Below are positions 29,001 through 36,274 of a DNA stretch of 40,075 bases, piece by piece (position 1 is the first letter of the stretch; each line of letters begins with the position of its first letter). The position numbers and the translations under genes were made by a program. Source of the stretch: a virus; IMG/VR virus record IMGVR_UViG_3300042544_001256, positions 1 through 40,075 of that record; one strand, given 5' to 3'. Under the pieces are notes generated by a model, which had not been told where the DNA came from, did no database searches, and saw only the letters and a list, made by a program, of their open reading frames with translations.

Positions 29001-32000
29001 ACTTTATTACTAACAGTTGTAGCTAATGATGCTACAGCAACTCGAAAAATTAAAGTGCTGATGGATATCATTATCAACACAATGTTAAATGGTATAGGTT
29101 CTACATCAGAAGTAACTGGTACCATAACTTATAAAAATAATATTGGATTGTATAACGCAGCAGAGTCTCTAAGATTGAATAAAGAATTCTTAGCAAGCGA
29201 AGCTACGTCATGGATTAGTGCAAACTTTGGCGGAACTGTGACAACAACTACTGCAACTACTAACCTGTTTACTACTAGCTCAGCGCACAATCTAATAGTA
29301 AGCGACCCTATTAGATTCACTGGGTCTATTATTACAAGTAGCGGAGTAACGCAGAATACTACATATTATGTATTAACAACACCTTCTGCTACTACGTTTA
29401 CACTAAGTACATCACAAACTCTTCCTATTCCAGTTGACGTAACTGCTAACGGAAGCGGCTCAATGACTGTAAATTATGCGTTTGATGTAACTTCTTGTAA
29501 GAGAGACATGAAAGAATACATCGATGGTATCATCTATGATTTAAGTTATACTGGTAACTATCGTTCATTACGTGCTGCAGAATTGTATAACAACGCAGTA
29601 AGCGGATCGACACTCGCTAATATGTTCTATGTTAGCAACGGTACAGGTTTAAGAAACTGTACATTAACCGGATTAAACGGAACACTAACAGAAGAAAATG
29701 AATACGGAACTAAACGACCAACTGCAGGCGCATATGTTGCATTAAATCCAGGATTTGGCCCAAATGATAGCAATGTATGGGTTCAAACAAGATCACACTA
29801 TTCACAAAACGTTACTATGTTTGGTACCGGATGTAGTGGTGCTAAGATTGACGGCGCAATACATGCCGGTGGCAATCGAAGCATGGTTAAAAACGACTTT
29901 ACAACAATTCTAAGCGACGGATTGGGCGTATGGGTTACGGGTGCTAATTCATTAACTGAATTAGTTTCAGTGTTTAACTACTACGGATATGCAGGGTACT
30001 TAGCAGAGCTAGGCGGTCGTATCCGTGCTACTAATGGTAACAGCTCATATGGTACGTACGGTACCATAGCTGAAGGAACTGACACTTACGAACAACCAAT
30101 TTTTGCAGTCGTTGACAATAGACAACAAGATGCAGTTATAAGCAATGTTGTAGTAAATGGTGTTTTAGGGACAATTCTTCGTGTAGAGTACTCTAATGCC
30201 GGCGTTAATCATACTAATGCAGATATTGGAATTAGTGGCGATGGCATTAATGTAGTAACAATCACTAACGAATTCCGTGATGGTGGTGTATTCAATACTA
30301 GAATTTTTGATCCTAATGATGGTAGTGCTACAGCAGACTATCCAGGGTATGGCGGATCAAACTATGTAAATGCTATTAATGCTGCACAGGGTGGTTCTCT
30401 AGGTGAGTTAACTATTGCTAACTCTGATGTTGCATTAGCAACCGCATATCCTACTATGAGAATTATGATAACTGCTGGTACAGGTGTTGGTCAATATGCT
30501 AATATCTTAGATTACAACAACGGTACCAAACTAGTAAAAATTTATAAAGATAGTTTTGCTACGTTAACTGTTACTGGCACTGCTGTTACCAACAATCTTT
30601 TAACGGTTGCAAGTACTGCTACATTATTTGCAGGAATGTCAATTTACTTAGGCACAACAGTTAACGGACTAACTGATAACACTTTGTATTACGTCAGAAC
30701 TGCTAACTTCTCTAGTACGCAATTCTCTGTAAGTTTAACAGGCGCTGCAGGAACCGCAGTAACTATTACTACAACTACTGCTAGCGGATTAACTATTCCG
30801 TTGTACGCCGCAGGATGGGATCATGCTGTTCCAGGAACAACAGTTTCTAATGCAATTGACTTAACTTCTAGTTATATTATCGAACCGCGTATTAGCTATA
30901 CTGCTCCTGGATATACTGCAACTACAAGAACAGTACCTGCTAATACATACATTGGCTCAACATTTGGTAATAATAAATTTGTTGCAATTGGCAACACTGG
31001 CACTGCTACAGCCTATAGCCTAGATGGAAAAACATGGGCATCGGGCGGAGTATTGCCAGTCAGTGCCAACTGGGGAGATGTTATCTTTGGTGGCGGATCT
31101 GGTGTAGTAGCTTCGATCACAGTAGGTGGTTTAGGCGGTGTCGGAGCAATCTTAACACCTATTATGGGAACTGCTAACAGCATTGGACTGCCGGGCGCTG
31201 ACCAAGTAGTCGGAGTCACTATTGTCGACGGTGGCCGAAACTATACAACTGCTCCAACAATTGTGTTTACTCCAACAAATGGCGGCCTGGGGGCAGTTGC
31301 AGTGTGTACTGTGTTAAATGGAAAAATTGATGCAATCTATATTGATAACGTAGGTTATCCAGGCACTAGTAACGGTTCAGGTTATAATTCTCCTCCTATT
31401 GTAACTGCAGATTCTAGTAAAATTACTAAGATGATAACAAGCCAGTGGGGAAGAAACTATACAACTCCGCCAACTGTTACAGTAAGCGCACCAGTCAGTG
31501 CTACTGCATGGTCTAGTGGTGATGCCGCAACCAGCGGCAATTACTATTCTCATGCTAACGTAGTTGGTTTAGTAACAACAACTAACTACTACCAAGCAGG
31601 TGCCACAGGCACGTTTGGCTCAGTAGCACCTACATTCCAAACAGGAACTGGCGCAAGCGGAACATACGGTGTTGCATTAACTTATGTAGGAACCTTAGCA
31701 ACTGGAACTGCTGTTTTGACTAATTCTGGCGTAAGCAGCATAACTATAACAGAACCGGGGCAGGGTTATACAAGTACACCTACAATTTCTGTAGTAGATA
31801 CTTCTGCTAAGTTTGTTGCAATTTCAGGCAGCGGATCAGTTGATGCTGCATATTTGCTAGCTAGCTCAGCTAACACCGCATCATGGACAGCAGGCAATAA
31901 TTTACCTACATCTACTATGACAGGAATTGCATATGGAGTTCTTAACGGAGTTAGCACATATGTAGTAGTAGGCGGAACCGGATCTAGTTCAGCAGCTTCT

Positions 32001-33815
32001 AGTGTAACTGGAATATCTTGGACTACACGTTCATTGCCAACATTAGGATCTGGTAACTACTCAGCAGTGGCTTTTGGTAACGGACAGTTTGTAGCAATAT
32101 CAACAGGTTCTACCCTAGCAACCGCAACAAGCACAAACGGCACTACATGGGTAGCCGGAGGTAACTTGCCATCAGGATTTACTACTGGTACAAGCATTAC
32201 CTACGGTAATGGACGTTTTGTAGCAATTTGTTCAGCATCTGGAACAGCAACTGCCTACAGTATTGACAACGGTACTACATGGAGAAGCTACGGTGTTGGA
32301 TTACCATCTACACAGACATGGTCCAAAATTAAATATGGTCAAGGACAATTTATAGCAATTGCTACAGGTAGTACAGTATGTGCTACAAGCCCAGACGGTA
32401 TCAACTGGACACTACGTACTATGCCAGGTAGCTCGTCTACTTGGTCAACACTATCATTTGGTAATATAAACTCTAGACCGTTATGGATTGCTATGAGTTC
32501 AACTAGTGGACAAAATGCAGCTTCTATTAATACCGGAGCACAAGCACTAGGACGTATAGCTGTAGCATCGGGCACAATGACTGAGGTTAGAATGGTTGAA
32601 CCGGGCAGTGCATATCCTCAGGGAACTGTAACAGCAACTACTGATATTACTAACTTGATTACTGCAGATACTACAGAAAACTTGATTGATAGTCAACCAA
32701 TTGTATTTTCAAATTGTAACGGCAGTGGCATTGTAACTGAAAAATTATATTATGTAATTGGATCAACTGTAACTAGCACACAATTTAAGGTTAGTCTAGT
32801 GGCAGGAAGTAGCACAGCAGTGGTATTAACCTCAGCTACTGGGTTAACTGGTACTTATAAAGCTGGACCGATTATAACACAGTTTGATCCTAACAAGGTT
32901 ATAACAGCATCACTAAACCCACGCACTGGCAACGGTGTACTGGCTAACCCAAGTTTTTACAATAGAGGAAACACGTTTACCACAGCAACTGGTACATCTG
33001 CAGGTGACGGTAATGCTGATCTATATCAGCCTAGTACATTTATTGCCGTTAGAAACTTACACAGAGTACCAGCAGCTGGGTCAAATGTGGTATTTGGTTC
33101 TTTACCAAGTACCTGGTATAAATTAGTTGCAGCAACAAATGTTCTAGGCAATGCTGGAGAGTATACTGCTACATTCCAAATTAGCCCAGGAATTAGTGTA
33201 TTAGAAGCGCCAATTGATGCAGATTTAATAACTACTACTATTAAGTATAGTCAAGTTCGTTTAACTGGACATGACTTCTTGTATATTGGTACTGGAAATC
33301 AAGCACAGACTAACTATCCGTTTGTTGACCCTACTACTGCTAGTATTGCGGCGCAAACTAATAGTTCAGGTGGAGGGCGTGTGTTCTTTACAAGTACTGA
33401 CCAAGACGGAAACTTTAACGTTGGTAACTTGTTTGGAGTTCAACAGTCAACCGGTACTGCTACATTGAACGCCGATGCGTTTAACTTATCGGGATTACAA
33501 TCCTTACAGTTAGGCGCATTGAATATTGGTGTTGGATCAGCAATTATTACACAGTTTAGTACAGATCCGTATTTTACTGCAAACAGTGATAATATTGTAC
33601 CTACACAGCGAGCAATTAAATCTTATATTACAGCCCAGATTGGTGGCGGACAGAGCTCATTAAATGTAAATACCCTAACAGCAGGTGTTGTGTATATTGC
33701 TAATGATTCTATTTCAACAACCAGTGGCGGTCAGTTAAATATAAAAGCAAAAATGAATTTTACAGGTGGAATTGACGGTGCTCCAGTAGCATTGGGATTC
33801 TTTTTACAACGATAA
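23007..33815 (+). CDS. Giant modular virion protein, 3602 aa, with Cys-Arg-Asp helical repeats, beta-helix and split propeller
   Basis: Paralogue of the 2702-aa protein with the same order but extra parts: seven CBM5/12-like repeats (1-550), interrupted twice by inserted modules; a DUF1565-like start (about 617-680); eight helical repeats (about 660-2195) with motif C-x-R-D-x-G-x-I-V-D-A-L-x-Y-D-L and conserved cysteines at residues 764, 1066, 1226, 1384, 1544, 1689, 1944 and 2164; beta-helix (about 2203-2355, GRIRATNGNSSYGTYG); a single beta module (about 2522-2600); beta-propeller (about 2648-3172) split by a 238-residue insertion; another beta module near 3210-3285; and the shared C-terminus (STDQDGNFNVG, VPTQRAIKSYI). 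There is no signal peptide, transmembrane segment or recognised active site. It is exceptionally long for a T4-type virion protein. Probably a fibre or tail-decorating whisker; VrlC-type cyanophage proteins are the closest named match I can think of, unverified. Confidence 0.85.
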   Translation: MAEFKLGRIRFVWKGQWTVGTPYLIDDVVSNGGKSYICVVNHTASSLFDTDLDYPGVPRWEIVADGTQWNGNWEPETYYNPGAVVKYGALVYICKTGHTSATYVAPTYLGLEDDQVNWELFATSFSWEGTWTTATRYRLNDFVVYGGTTYVCNTPHISAAISASITATNFTVLAGTATLTFASKVVAPYAVGATITLAGFSPAATTSPANNINTTFTVLTCTTTQLTFALTGTYTNSVLGTVSGTSQLGLELDAAKWDTFNQGITYLGDWNSASLPGGANVRYKQNDIVKWGADLWICITPHTSTGATIDTSKFSVFVNGFQFENSWNNSTVYQIGDTITYGGYSYIAKTNHTNKQPTSNPSDWAVFTTGINFVGEYDETTNYRVGDLIRNGAYTYIARLDSLAQTPVSATTYWARLNSGLRWTNTPETYLAVDSVAVLPGVGSGAKFDVTRTGTVYNVTLTSGQAGINYAALDRIKILGSNLGGISPANDITITVVTVSTSAVATFTASGRSVTWTVDTDYLLGDTASFGANSYICIDAHTSSSLNRPDADAQGDYWNLLTAGSEYNILTTTGDLVYYGDNGPERLPVGTNGQVLRSQDGVPVWANYGLINNLVFVGPLGRDVAYPDAGSTIDQPWKSVRYAAKQVEEGYLNPQAKMLLVKNKQFMMKEITNWVNYTYTVRISAADSLDDIFTCITTVNLVVNMPISFTGTIGGVTAGVTYYVKTIVNGTTFTISDLSGGTLRQLTTGSGTMTGSLVYDYAFCERDTGLIVDALIHDITHGGTGKITAAAKAYYTAAGNAYINNNFGAQTTQTVAAYTYLSTLVEKILGNIAWRNYQAMNGITSGVIQIVDTSFTAEAGTSITAAELLSIITNGILAGSVTAIPVAIYPNTTISVKTGTFTEVLPIVISPYTAVVGDELRSSVIQPATANPLLATDKAKTTSALNRIASVAGDIVQNIVVTPTVGNTETQYYVGGYAGSGTTSTAVGAKTTVISTILSGGLGSVPSTVISDPAGYDAGYLNARRLVVANKAFLQAEISAWINVQIAGNIAPFVGFTYGGTDQTNCERDVGYIVDALRYDLTYGGNLETIVAARAYYSYGSYVGDSASKLRALAVQNRIKSIIDNIAVGDNSGWTKSVGNALNQDDSLPHGSVPAGAFAQARIQEIYNTIDTGVTPDTIEPPTSWVSNDLVLAKIAITNLKAGIQAGAIEYISTKYPTLTYNTVTCSRDVGYMVDAVAYDVMFGSNFRSITAGRSYYRATASAQYVIANQLAATLDTITYIDTAIRQITTGQSGSVGSTLAVSRVETSANTMYDIIASGLGSIPTLVLPTPTGGTGNAYDSNYLNARQQIVENYAFIKAEIAQYLNVNYNAVWVALGATGQAGCARDIGYILDGVRYDITYGGNLQSLIVGSAYYSNYVLAIGSGELTATVAAYTRIKTIVGQIAQRQTVTPTVGYSGPSQYLGGTGDLVGTAATFAQDRVQDVIDWVSNGYANATITPSIAWASSALQTAFAEVQAKRSEIQADTLWWVYKNYQNLNFNADLCSRDAGYIVDALSYDLVFGSNFAAITAGRSYQRATPSAQVVATVQRQAELGSVNFIKYKVKHIAASGAVAQINAIVSDVTGFINGGAIPRVQWTNPSTITSAYAAATVLLRDNAPFIQAEITAWINVQIAANASGFVGLQFSRSACERDVGLIIEALVYDLTYGYGVGNIGKIATLIAGKAYYSALTSVLQIDSGDSTATIAAYNRLKAVAQSVVQDTAVTPSAGNSVSQVRAVTGQTVGSVATATSVGTLVDVITNIITNGLTTGVPQITISAVAGGTTFTSGTHNLAVGDVVIPQSTPTTGNGGFGLVSGTRYYVASTPLGTTFTLAAYQGGAAITTFTNGTGLTIAAEINNLPSTSWVSASLVTLRNALQSNKATIKNQITQYIATNYTTLVYNSSTCERDVGLIVDYIAYDMMFDSNYLTITSARSYFRAQASLVVGAQKTATVASYRYLKTLLLTVVANDATATRKIKVLMDIIINTMLNGIGSTSEVTGTITYKNNIGLYNAAESLRLNKEFLASEATSWISANFGGTVTTTTATTNLFTTSSAHNLIVSDPIRFTGSIITSSGVTQNTTYYVLTTPSATTFTLSTSQTLPIPVDVTANGSGSMTVNYAFDVTSCKRDMKEYIDGIIYDLSYTGNYRSLRAAELYNNAVSGSTLANMFYVSNGTGLRNCTLTGLNGTLTEENEYGTKRPTAGAYVALNPGFGPNDSNVWVQTRSHYSQNVTMFGTGCSGAKIDGAIHAGGNRSMVKNDFTTILSDGLGVWVTGANSLTELVSVFNYYGYAGYLAELGGRIRATNGNSSYGTYGTIAEGTDTYEQPIFAVVDNRQQDAVISNVVVNGVLGTILRVEYSNAGVNHTNADIGISGDGINVVTITNEFRDGGVFNTRIFDPNDGSATADYPGYGGSNYVNAINAAQGGSLGELTIANSDVALATAYPTMRIMITAGTGVGQYANILDYNNGTKLVKIYKDSFATLTVTGTAVTNNLLTVASTATLFAGMSIYLGTTVNGLTDNTLYYVRTANFSSTQFSVSLTGAAGTAVTITTTTASGLTIPLYAAGWDHAVPGTTVSNAIDLTSSYIIEPRISYTAPGYTATTRTVPANTYIGSTFGNNKFVAIGNTGTATAYSLDGKTWASGGVLPVSANWGDVIFGGGSGVVASITVGGLGGVGAILTPIMGTANSIGLPGADQVVGVTIVDGGRNYTTAPTIVFTPTNGGLGAVAVCTVLNGKIDAIYIDNVGYPGTSNGSGYNSPPIVTADSSKITKMITSQWGRNYTTPPTVTVSAPVSATAWSSGDAATSGNYYSHANVVGLVTTTNYYQAGATGTFGSVAPTFQTGTGASGTYGVALTYVGTLATGTAVLTNSGVSSITITEPGQGYTSTPTISVVDTSAKFVAISGSGSVDAAYLLASSANTASWTAGNNLPTSTMTGIAYGVLNGVSTYVVVGGTGSSSAASSVTGISWTTRSLPTLGSGNYSAVAFGNGQFVAISTGSTLATATSTNGTTWVAGGNLPSGFTTGTSITYGNGRFVAICSASGTATAYSIDNGTTWRSYGVGLPSTQTWSKIKYGQGQFIAIATGSTVCATSPDGINWTLRTMPGSSSTWSTLSFGNINSRPLWIAMSSTSGQNAASINTGAQALGRIAVASGTMTEVRMVEPGSAYPQGTVTATTDITNLITADTTENLIDSQPIVFSNCNGSGIVTEKLYYVIGSTVTSTQFKVSLVAGSSTAVVLTSATGLTGTYKAGPIITQFDPNKVITASLNPRTGNGVLANPSFYNRGNTFTTATGTSAGDGNADLYQPSTFIAVRNLHRVPAAGSNVVFGSLPSTWYKLVAATNVLGNAGEYTATFQISPGISVLEAPIDADLITTTIKYSQVRLTGHDFLYIGTGNQAQTNYPFVDPTTASIAAQTNSSGGGRVFFTSTDQDGNFNVGNLFGVQQSTGTATLNADAFNLSGLQSLQLGALNIGVGSAIITQFSTDPYFTANSDNIVPTQRAIKSYITAQIGGGQSSLNVNTLTAGVVYIANDSISTTSGGQLNIKAKMNFTGGIDGAPVALGFFLQR
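23025..24660 (+). repeat. Seven CBM5/12-like repeats with two inserted modules
   Basis: Copies include KGQWTVGTPYLIDDVVSNGG, NGNWEPETYYNPGAVVKYG, EGTWTTATRYRLNDFVVYGG, ENSWNNSTVYQIGDTITYGG and TWTVDTDYLLGDTASFG. A beta module (about 23479-23752) follows the third unit's H-I, and a G-x-G-A-x-F-D module (about 24294-24545) breaks the seventh unit between its two tryptophans. Confidence 0.7.
24985..29590 (+). repeat. Eight helical repeats with conserved Cys-x-Arg-Asp motif, arranged as an alternating A-B supra-repeat
   Basis: Cys codons of the motif are at 25296, 26202, 26682, 27156, 27636, 28071, 28836 and 29496. Type A units (second, fourth, sixth) start with a helix of the form N-A-R-x-x-x-x-N-x-A-F-I-x-A-E-I and continue to Y-D-[LI]-T-Y-G. 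Type B units (third, fifth, seventh) read Y-D-x-[MV]-F-x-S-N-[FY] followed by R-S-Y-x-R-A. A-to-A and B-to-B spacings are 954 bases for the first pair of each. The later spacings are 915 and 1200, the latter lengthened by an inserted beta module. The first and last units are diverged. Confidence 0.8.
30940..32530 (+). repeat. Beta-propeller repeats split by a 238-residue insertion
   Basis: Blades have 'G-n-x-x-F-V-A-I...S-x-D-G-x-x-W' (SLDGKTW, SIDNGTTW, SPDGINW). The first and second blades are separated at D-V-I-F-G-G-G / A-K-F-V-A-I-S by about 31095-31808, which codes G-x-x-Y-T-x-x-P-T repeats (GGRNYTTAPTIVF, WGRNYTTPPTVTV, PGQGYTSTPTISV) and a further Tyr/Gly module. Confidence 0.7.
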
Positions 33816-33832
33816 TTTTGGAGAAATAAAAA

Positions 33833-34165
33833 ATGGCAACAGGAAGATTAGGTAATATTGCGGTAGGTGTGGCAACTAACGCAACGGCATACACCGTGCC
33901 GGCGGGATTCTACACAGTTTGTAATGTGACGTTAGTGAATCGAAACGCAACAGCAGTTAGGATTCGAGTAGCAATGACAACTTCGGGTGGCGCTACGCCA
34001 ACACCAAACCCACAAGAATGGTTAGAATATGATACTATTGTTGTGCCAGGCGGTGTGTTCGAGCGAACTGGTCTGGTATTAAATTACGGACTAAATATAG
34101 TGGTATATTCAGATGCTGCAAATGTTGGGTGTACAGTATATGGCATCGAAACTTCAACAGTATAA
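33833..34165 (+). CDS. Small beta-rich structural protein, 110 aa
   Basis: It lies 17 bases after the 3602-aa gene, with GGAGA ahead of the ATG. The 110-residue product begins MATGRLGNIAVGVATNATAY, then T-V-P-A-G-F-Y-T-V-C-N-V-T-L-V-N-R, a strand with V-R-I-R-V-A-M-T, T-I-V-V-P-G-G-V-F-E-R-T-G, L-N-Y-G-L-N-I-V-V-Y-S and a C-terminal G-C-T-V-Y-G-I-E. This is a compact beta-sandwich pattern like the 110- and 109-aa proteins at 2952 and 14096. Proteins of this size and pattern occur beside fibres in many T4-like marine phages, but I know of no experimental role. A connector or cap for the adjoining fibres is inferred. Confidence 0.72.
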   Translation: MATGRLGNIAVGVATNATAYTVPAGFYTVCNVTLVNRNATAVRIRVAMTTSGGATPTPNPQEWLEYDTIVVPGGVFERTGLVLNYGLNIVVYSDAANVGCTVYGIETSTV

Positions 34166-34178
34166 TAGGTGAGATAAT

Positions 34179-36251
34179 ATGGCACGTTTTAACACTACAC
34201 AATCGACAATTTCAGTAACGGAGGCTACTACACTAACCTACGTACTTGATAAGTCTACAATTTTATTATCCGGCACAGCAGGTTACACCTTAACATTATC
34301 GACCCCAGTACCATTTCCGGGCACAATTCAAAGTATATACAACTCCACAGGTGGCAATGTAACTATTCAAACATCAGCTGGAAATATAATTGGTAATGGA
34401 TTTACGGCTGCTACTACTCAAATTATTCCAAATAATACCACTTATACTCTAACATCAAATGGCACAGATTATATTATTACTAATAATCAAGGTGGTCCAA
34501 TTTCGGTTACAGCTGGTACATTTAGTGGTGCATTAACTGCAAACAGTACAGTATCGTTAAGTCCGGCAAACGCAAACGTAACAGCTAGTCCAACAGGATC
34601 TGGTACTGTTACTATTGCTCCAGCAACTGCTGGTACAATCAATAATGTAGCAATTGGCGGCACTACTAGAGGCGCCGGTAATTTTACTACACTAGATGCT
34701 AATGCAGCAGTGGGATTAAGCCCATCAAATGCTACTGTAACAATCAGTCCAACTGGTACTGGTACAGTAGCAATGAGTCCTGCTACTACCGGTAACATTA
34801 ATAACACAAACATTGGTGGTACTACTCGGGCCGCAGGCGCATTTACCACACTAGGTTCAAATGCACAAGTGACCATGACTGGTGGCACAACCAGTACTAC
34901 TACTGGCACTGGTCAAGTAGTTGTAACAGGCGGTGTAGGTGTCAGTGAAAATTTAAACGTTGGCGGTACAATTACATCAGCATCCAGCGGCATACAAAAT
35001 ACCCCAATTGGTGGTACTACTCGAGCAGCAGGAGCATTTACTACATTAGCAGCTAACTCAACAATTACAATGTCGGGTGCAGCTACTTTTTCTAGTACTA
35101 TCATTGTACCTGAACCATCAAGTTCAACTCACGCAGCATCTAAAAACTATGTTGATACTAAAATTTCTTGGTCAACACCTTCAACAATTTATCTTACTAA
35201 AACGACTGGTTCAATGTCCTATGCTTTTGCAGCGGGCAACATTGCTGGAGATTCAGTTTCATATAGTTTAATATCTGGTTCAGTACCAGCAGGCATGAGC
35301 CTAGCATCAAATGGTCTTCTTAGTGGGACTCCGTCTGCAACATCAAATACTACTTACACGTTTACTTTACGAGCAACTGGCGGATCGCCTACGCAAAACG
35401 TTGATAGGGCATTTACCTTTTATCTTATAATACCGCCTCCAGTAGGCCAAATTTTGTATGAAGGATCTCAAAGCGGTACCAATGGCGGTGTAACAGCATA
35501 TACATGGGTTGCACCTGCTGGTGTTTCCACAGTGAGTGTGGCTGTAATTGGCGCAGGCGGTGGCGGCTATTATGGGTGGGCTGTGTGCGGCGGATCAGGC
35601 GGCGGCATGGCATGGGGAGCAGGAATACCTGTCACCCCAGGGTCCAGTTACACAGTTCAAGTTGGAGACGGTGGCTGCTGGAGCGGCAACGGTGGCGGAT
35701 ATTCATGTTTTCCAAACTTTATGGGCGGCGGCGGTCGTTGCGGATGTTGCCAAGGATGTTGCGCCTATGGCGGTTCGTACACTGCTGCCTGCGGTAGTAG
35801 TGGTATGGTAGCGTATCCAGATACAGCCGGAGGTGGCGGTGGCGCTGGCGGTTATGGCCCAACTAACTGTAATGCAGCCACTTCTGGATATCGAGGATGC
35901 TACGGCGGTGGTGGCAGCGCAACCAGCCACCACTCATCAACTCACGGCACAGGAGGCGGTGGCGGCACAGGCATCCTTGGCCAAGGTACAGACGGTGCAT
36001 GTGGCAATCCCGGCACAGGCCATGGTACATCAGGCGGTGCCGGCCAAGGTGGATCCGGCGGAACTTGTGGCAAATACGGAGAACCATATTCAAACGGTCA
36101 GGGTAACGGATTTGCCTGCGGTGGCAACTATGGTGGCGGCGGAGGCGGAGGCGGAACCGGCCAAGGCGGCGGCTGGGGCGGCAAAGGTGCAGTCCGTATC
36201 ATTTGGGGACCGGGCCGATCATATCCAAGCACTGGTACAGCTAATCAATAA
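34179..36251 (+). CDS. Tail fibre with Ig-like domain and Cys/Gly-rich C-terminal adhesin domain, 690 aa
   Basis: Residues 1-105 are a beta-rich head. About 105-315 contains three copies of I-G-G-T-T-R-x-A-G-x-F-T-T-L with S-P-T-G-[ST]-G-T-V between them, a phage fibre shaft repeat. About 320-332 has ASKNYVDTKI, a frequent fibre motif. About 361-400 resembles a He_PIG/Ig-like domain (SGSVPAGMSLASNGLLSGTP). From about 445 on the protein is glycine-rich (runs such as GGGGGAGG) and ends GAVRIIWGPGRSYPSTGTANQ, the typical end of glycine-rich phage fibre tips. The glycine region has 14 cysteines, including G-R-C-G-C-C-Q-G-C-C, while I find none earlier. Polyglycine-helix tips bind receptors in gp38-type adhesins, so this is the best candidate for the terminal receptor-binding protein. 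The chaperone-like gene follows at once. Confidence 0.85.
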   Translation: MARFNTTQSTISVTEATTLTYVLDKSTILLSGTAGYTLTLSTPVPFPGTIQSIYNSTGGNVTIQTSAGNIIGNGFTAATTQIIPNNTTYTLTSNGTDYIITNNQGGPISVTAGTFSGALTANSTVSLSPANANVTASPTGSGTVTIAPATAGTINNVAIGGTTRGAGNFTTLDANAAVGLSPSNATVTISPTGTGTVAMSPATTGNINNTNIGGTTRAAGAFTTLGSNAQVTMTGGTTSTTTGTGQVVVTGGVGVSENLNVGGTITSASSGIQNTPIGGTTRAAGAFTTLAANSTITMSGAATFSSTIIVPEPSSSTHAASKNYVDTKISWSTPSTIYLTKTTGSMSYAFAAGNIAGDSVSYSLISGSVPAGMSLASNGLLSGTPSATSNTTYTFTLRATGGSPTQNVDRAFTFYLIIPPPVGQILYEGSQSGTNGGVTAYTWVAPAGVSTVSVAVIGAGGGGYYGWAVCGGSGGGMAWGAGIPVTPGSSYTVQVGDGGCWSGNGGGYSCFPNFMGGGGRCGCCQGCCAYGGSYTAACGSSGMVAYPDTAGGGGGAGGYGPTNCNAATSGYRGCYGGGGSATSHHSSTHGTGGGGGTGILGQGTDGACGNPGTGHGTSGGAGQGGSGGTCGKYGEPYSNGQGNGFACGGNYGGGGGGGGTGQGGGWGGKGAVRIIWGPGRSYPSTGTANQ
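35527..36213 (+). repeat. Glycine- and cysteine-rich coding segment
   Basis: GGN codons dominate this stretch, making it visibly more GC-rich than the surroundings and leaving several other frames open. It encodes G-rich loops of varying length separated by aromatic, Cys and Ser/Thr residues, as in the polyglycine sandwich of phage adhesin tips. Such repeats are common sites of host-range change. Confidence 0.75.
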
Positions 36252-36274
36252 TAGAATAACGAGGATAATTACTA

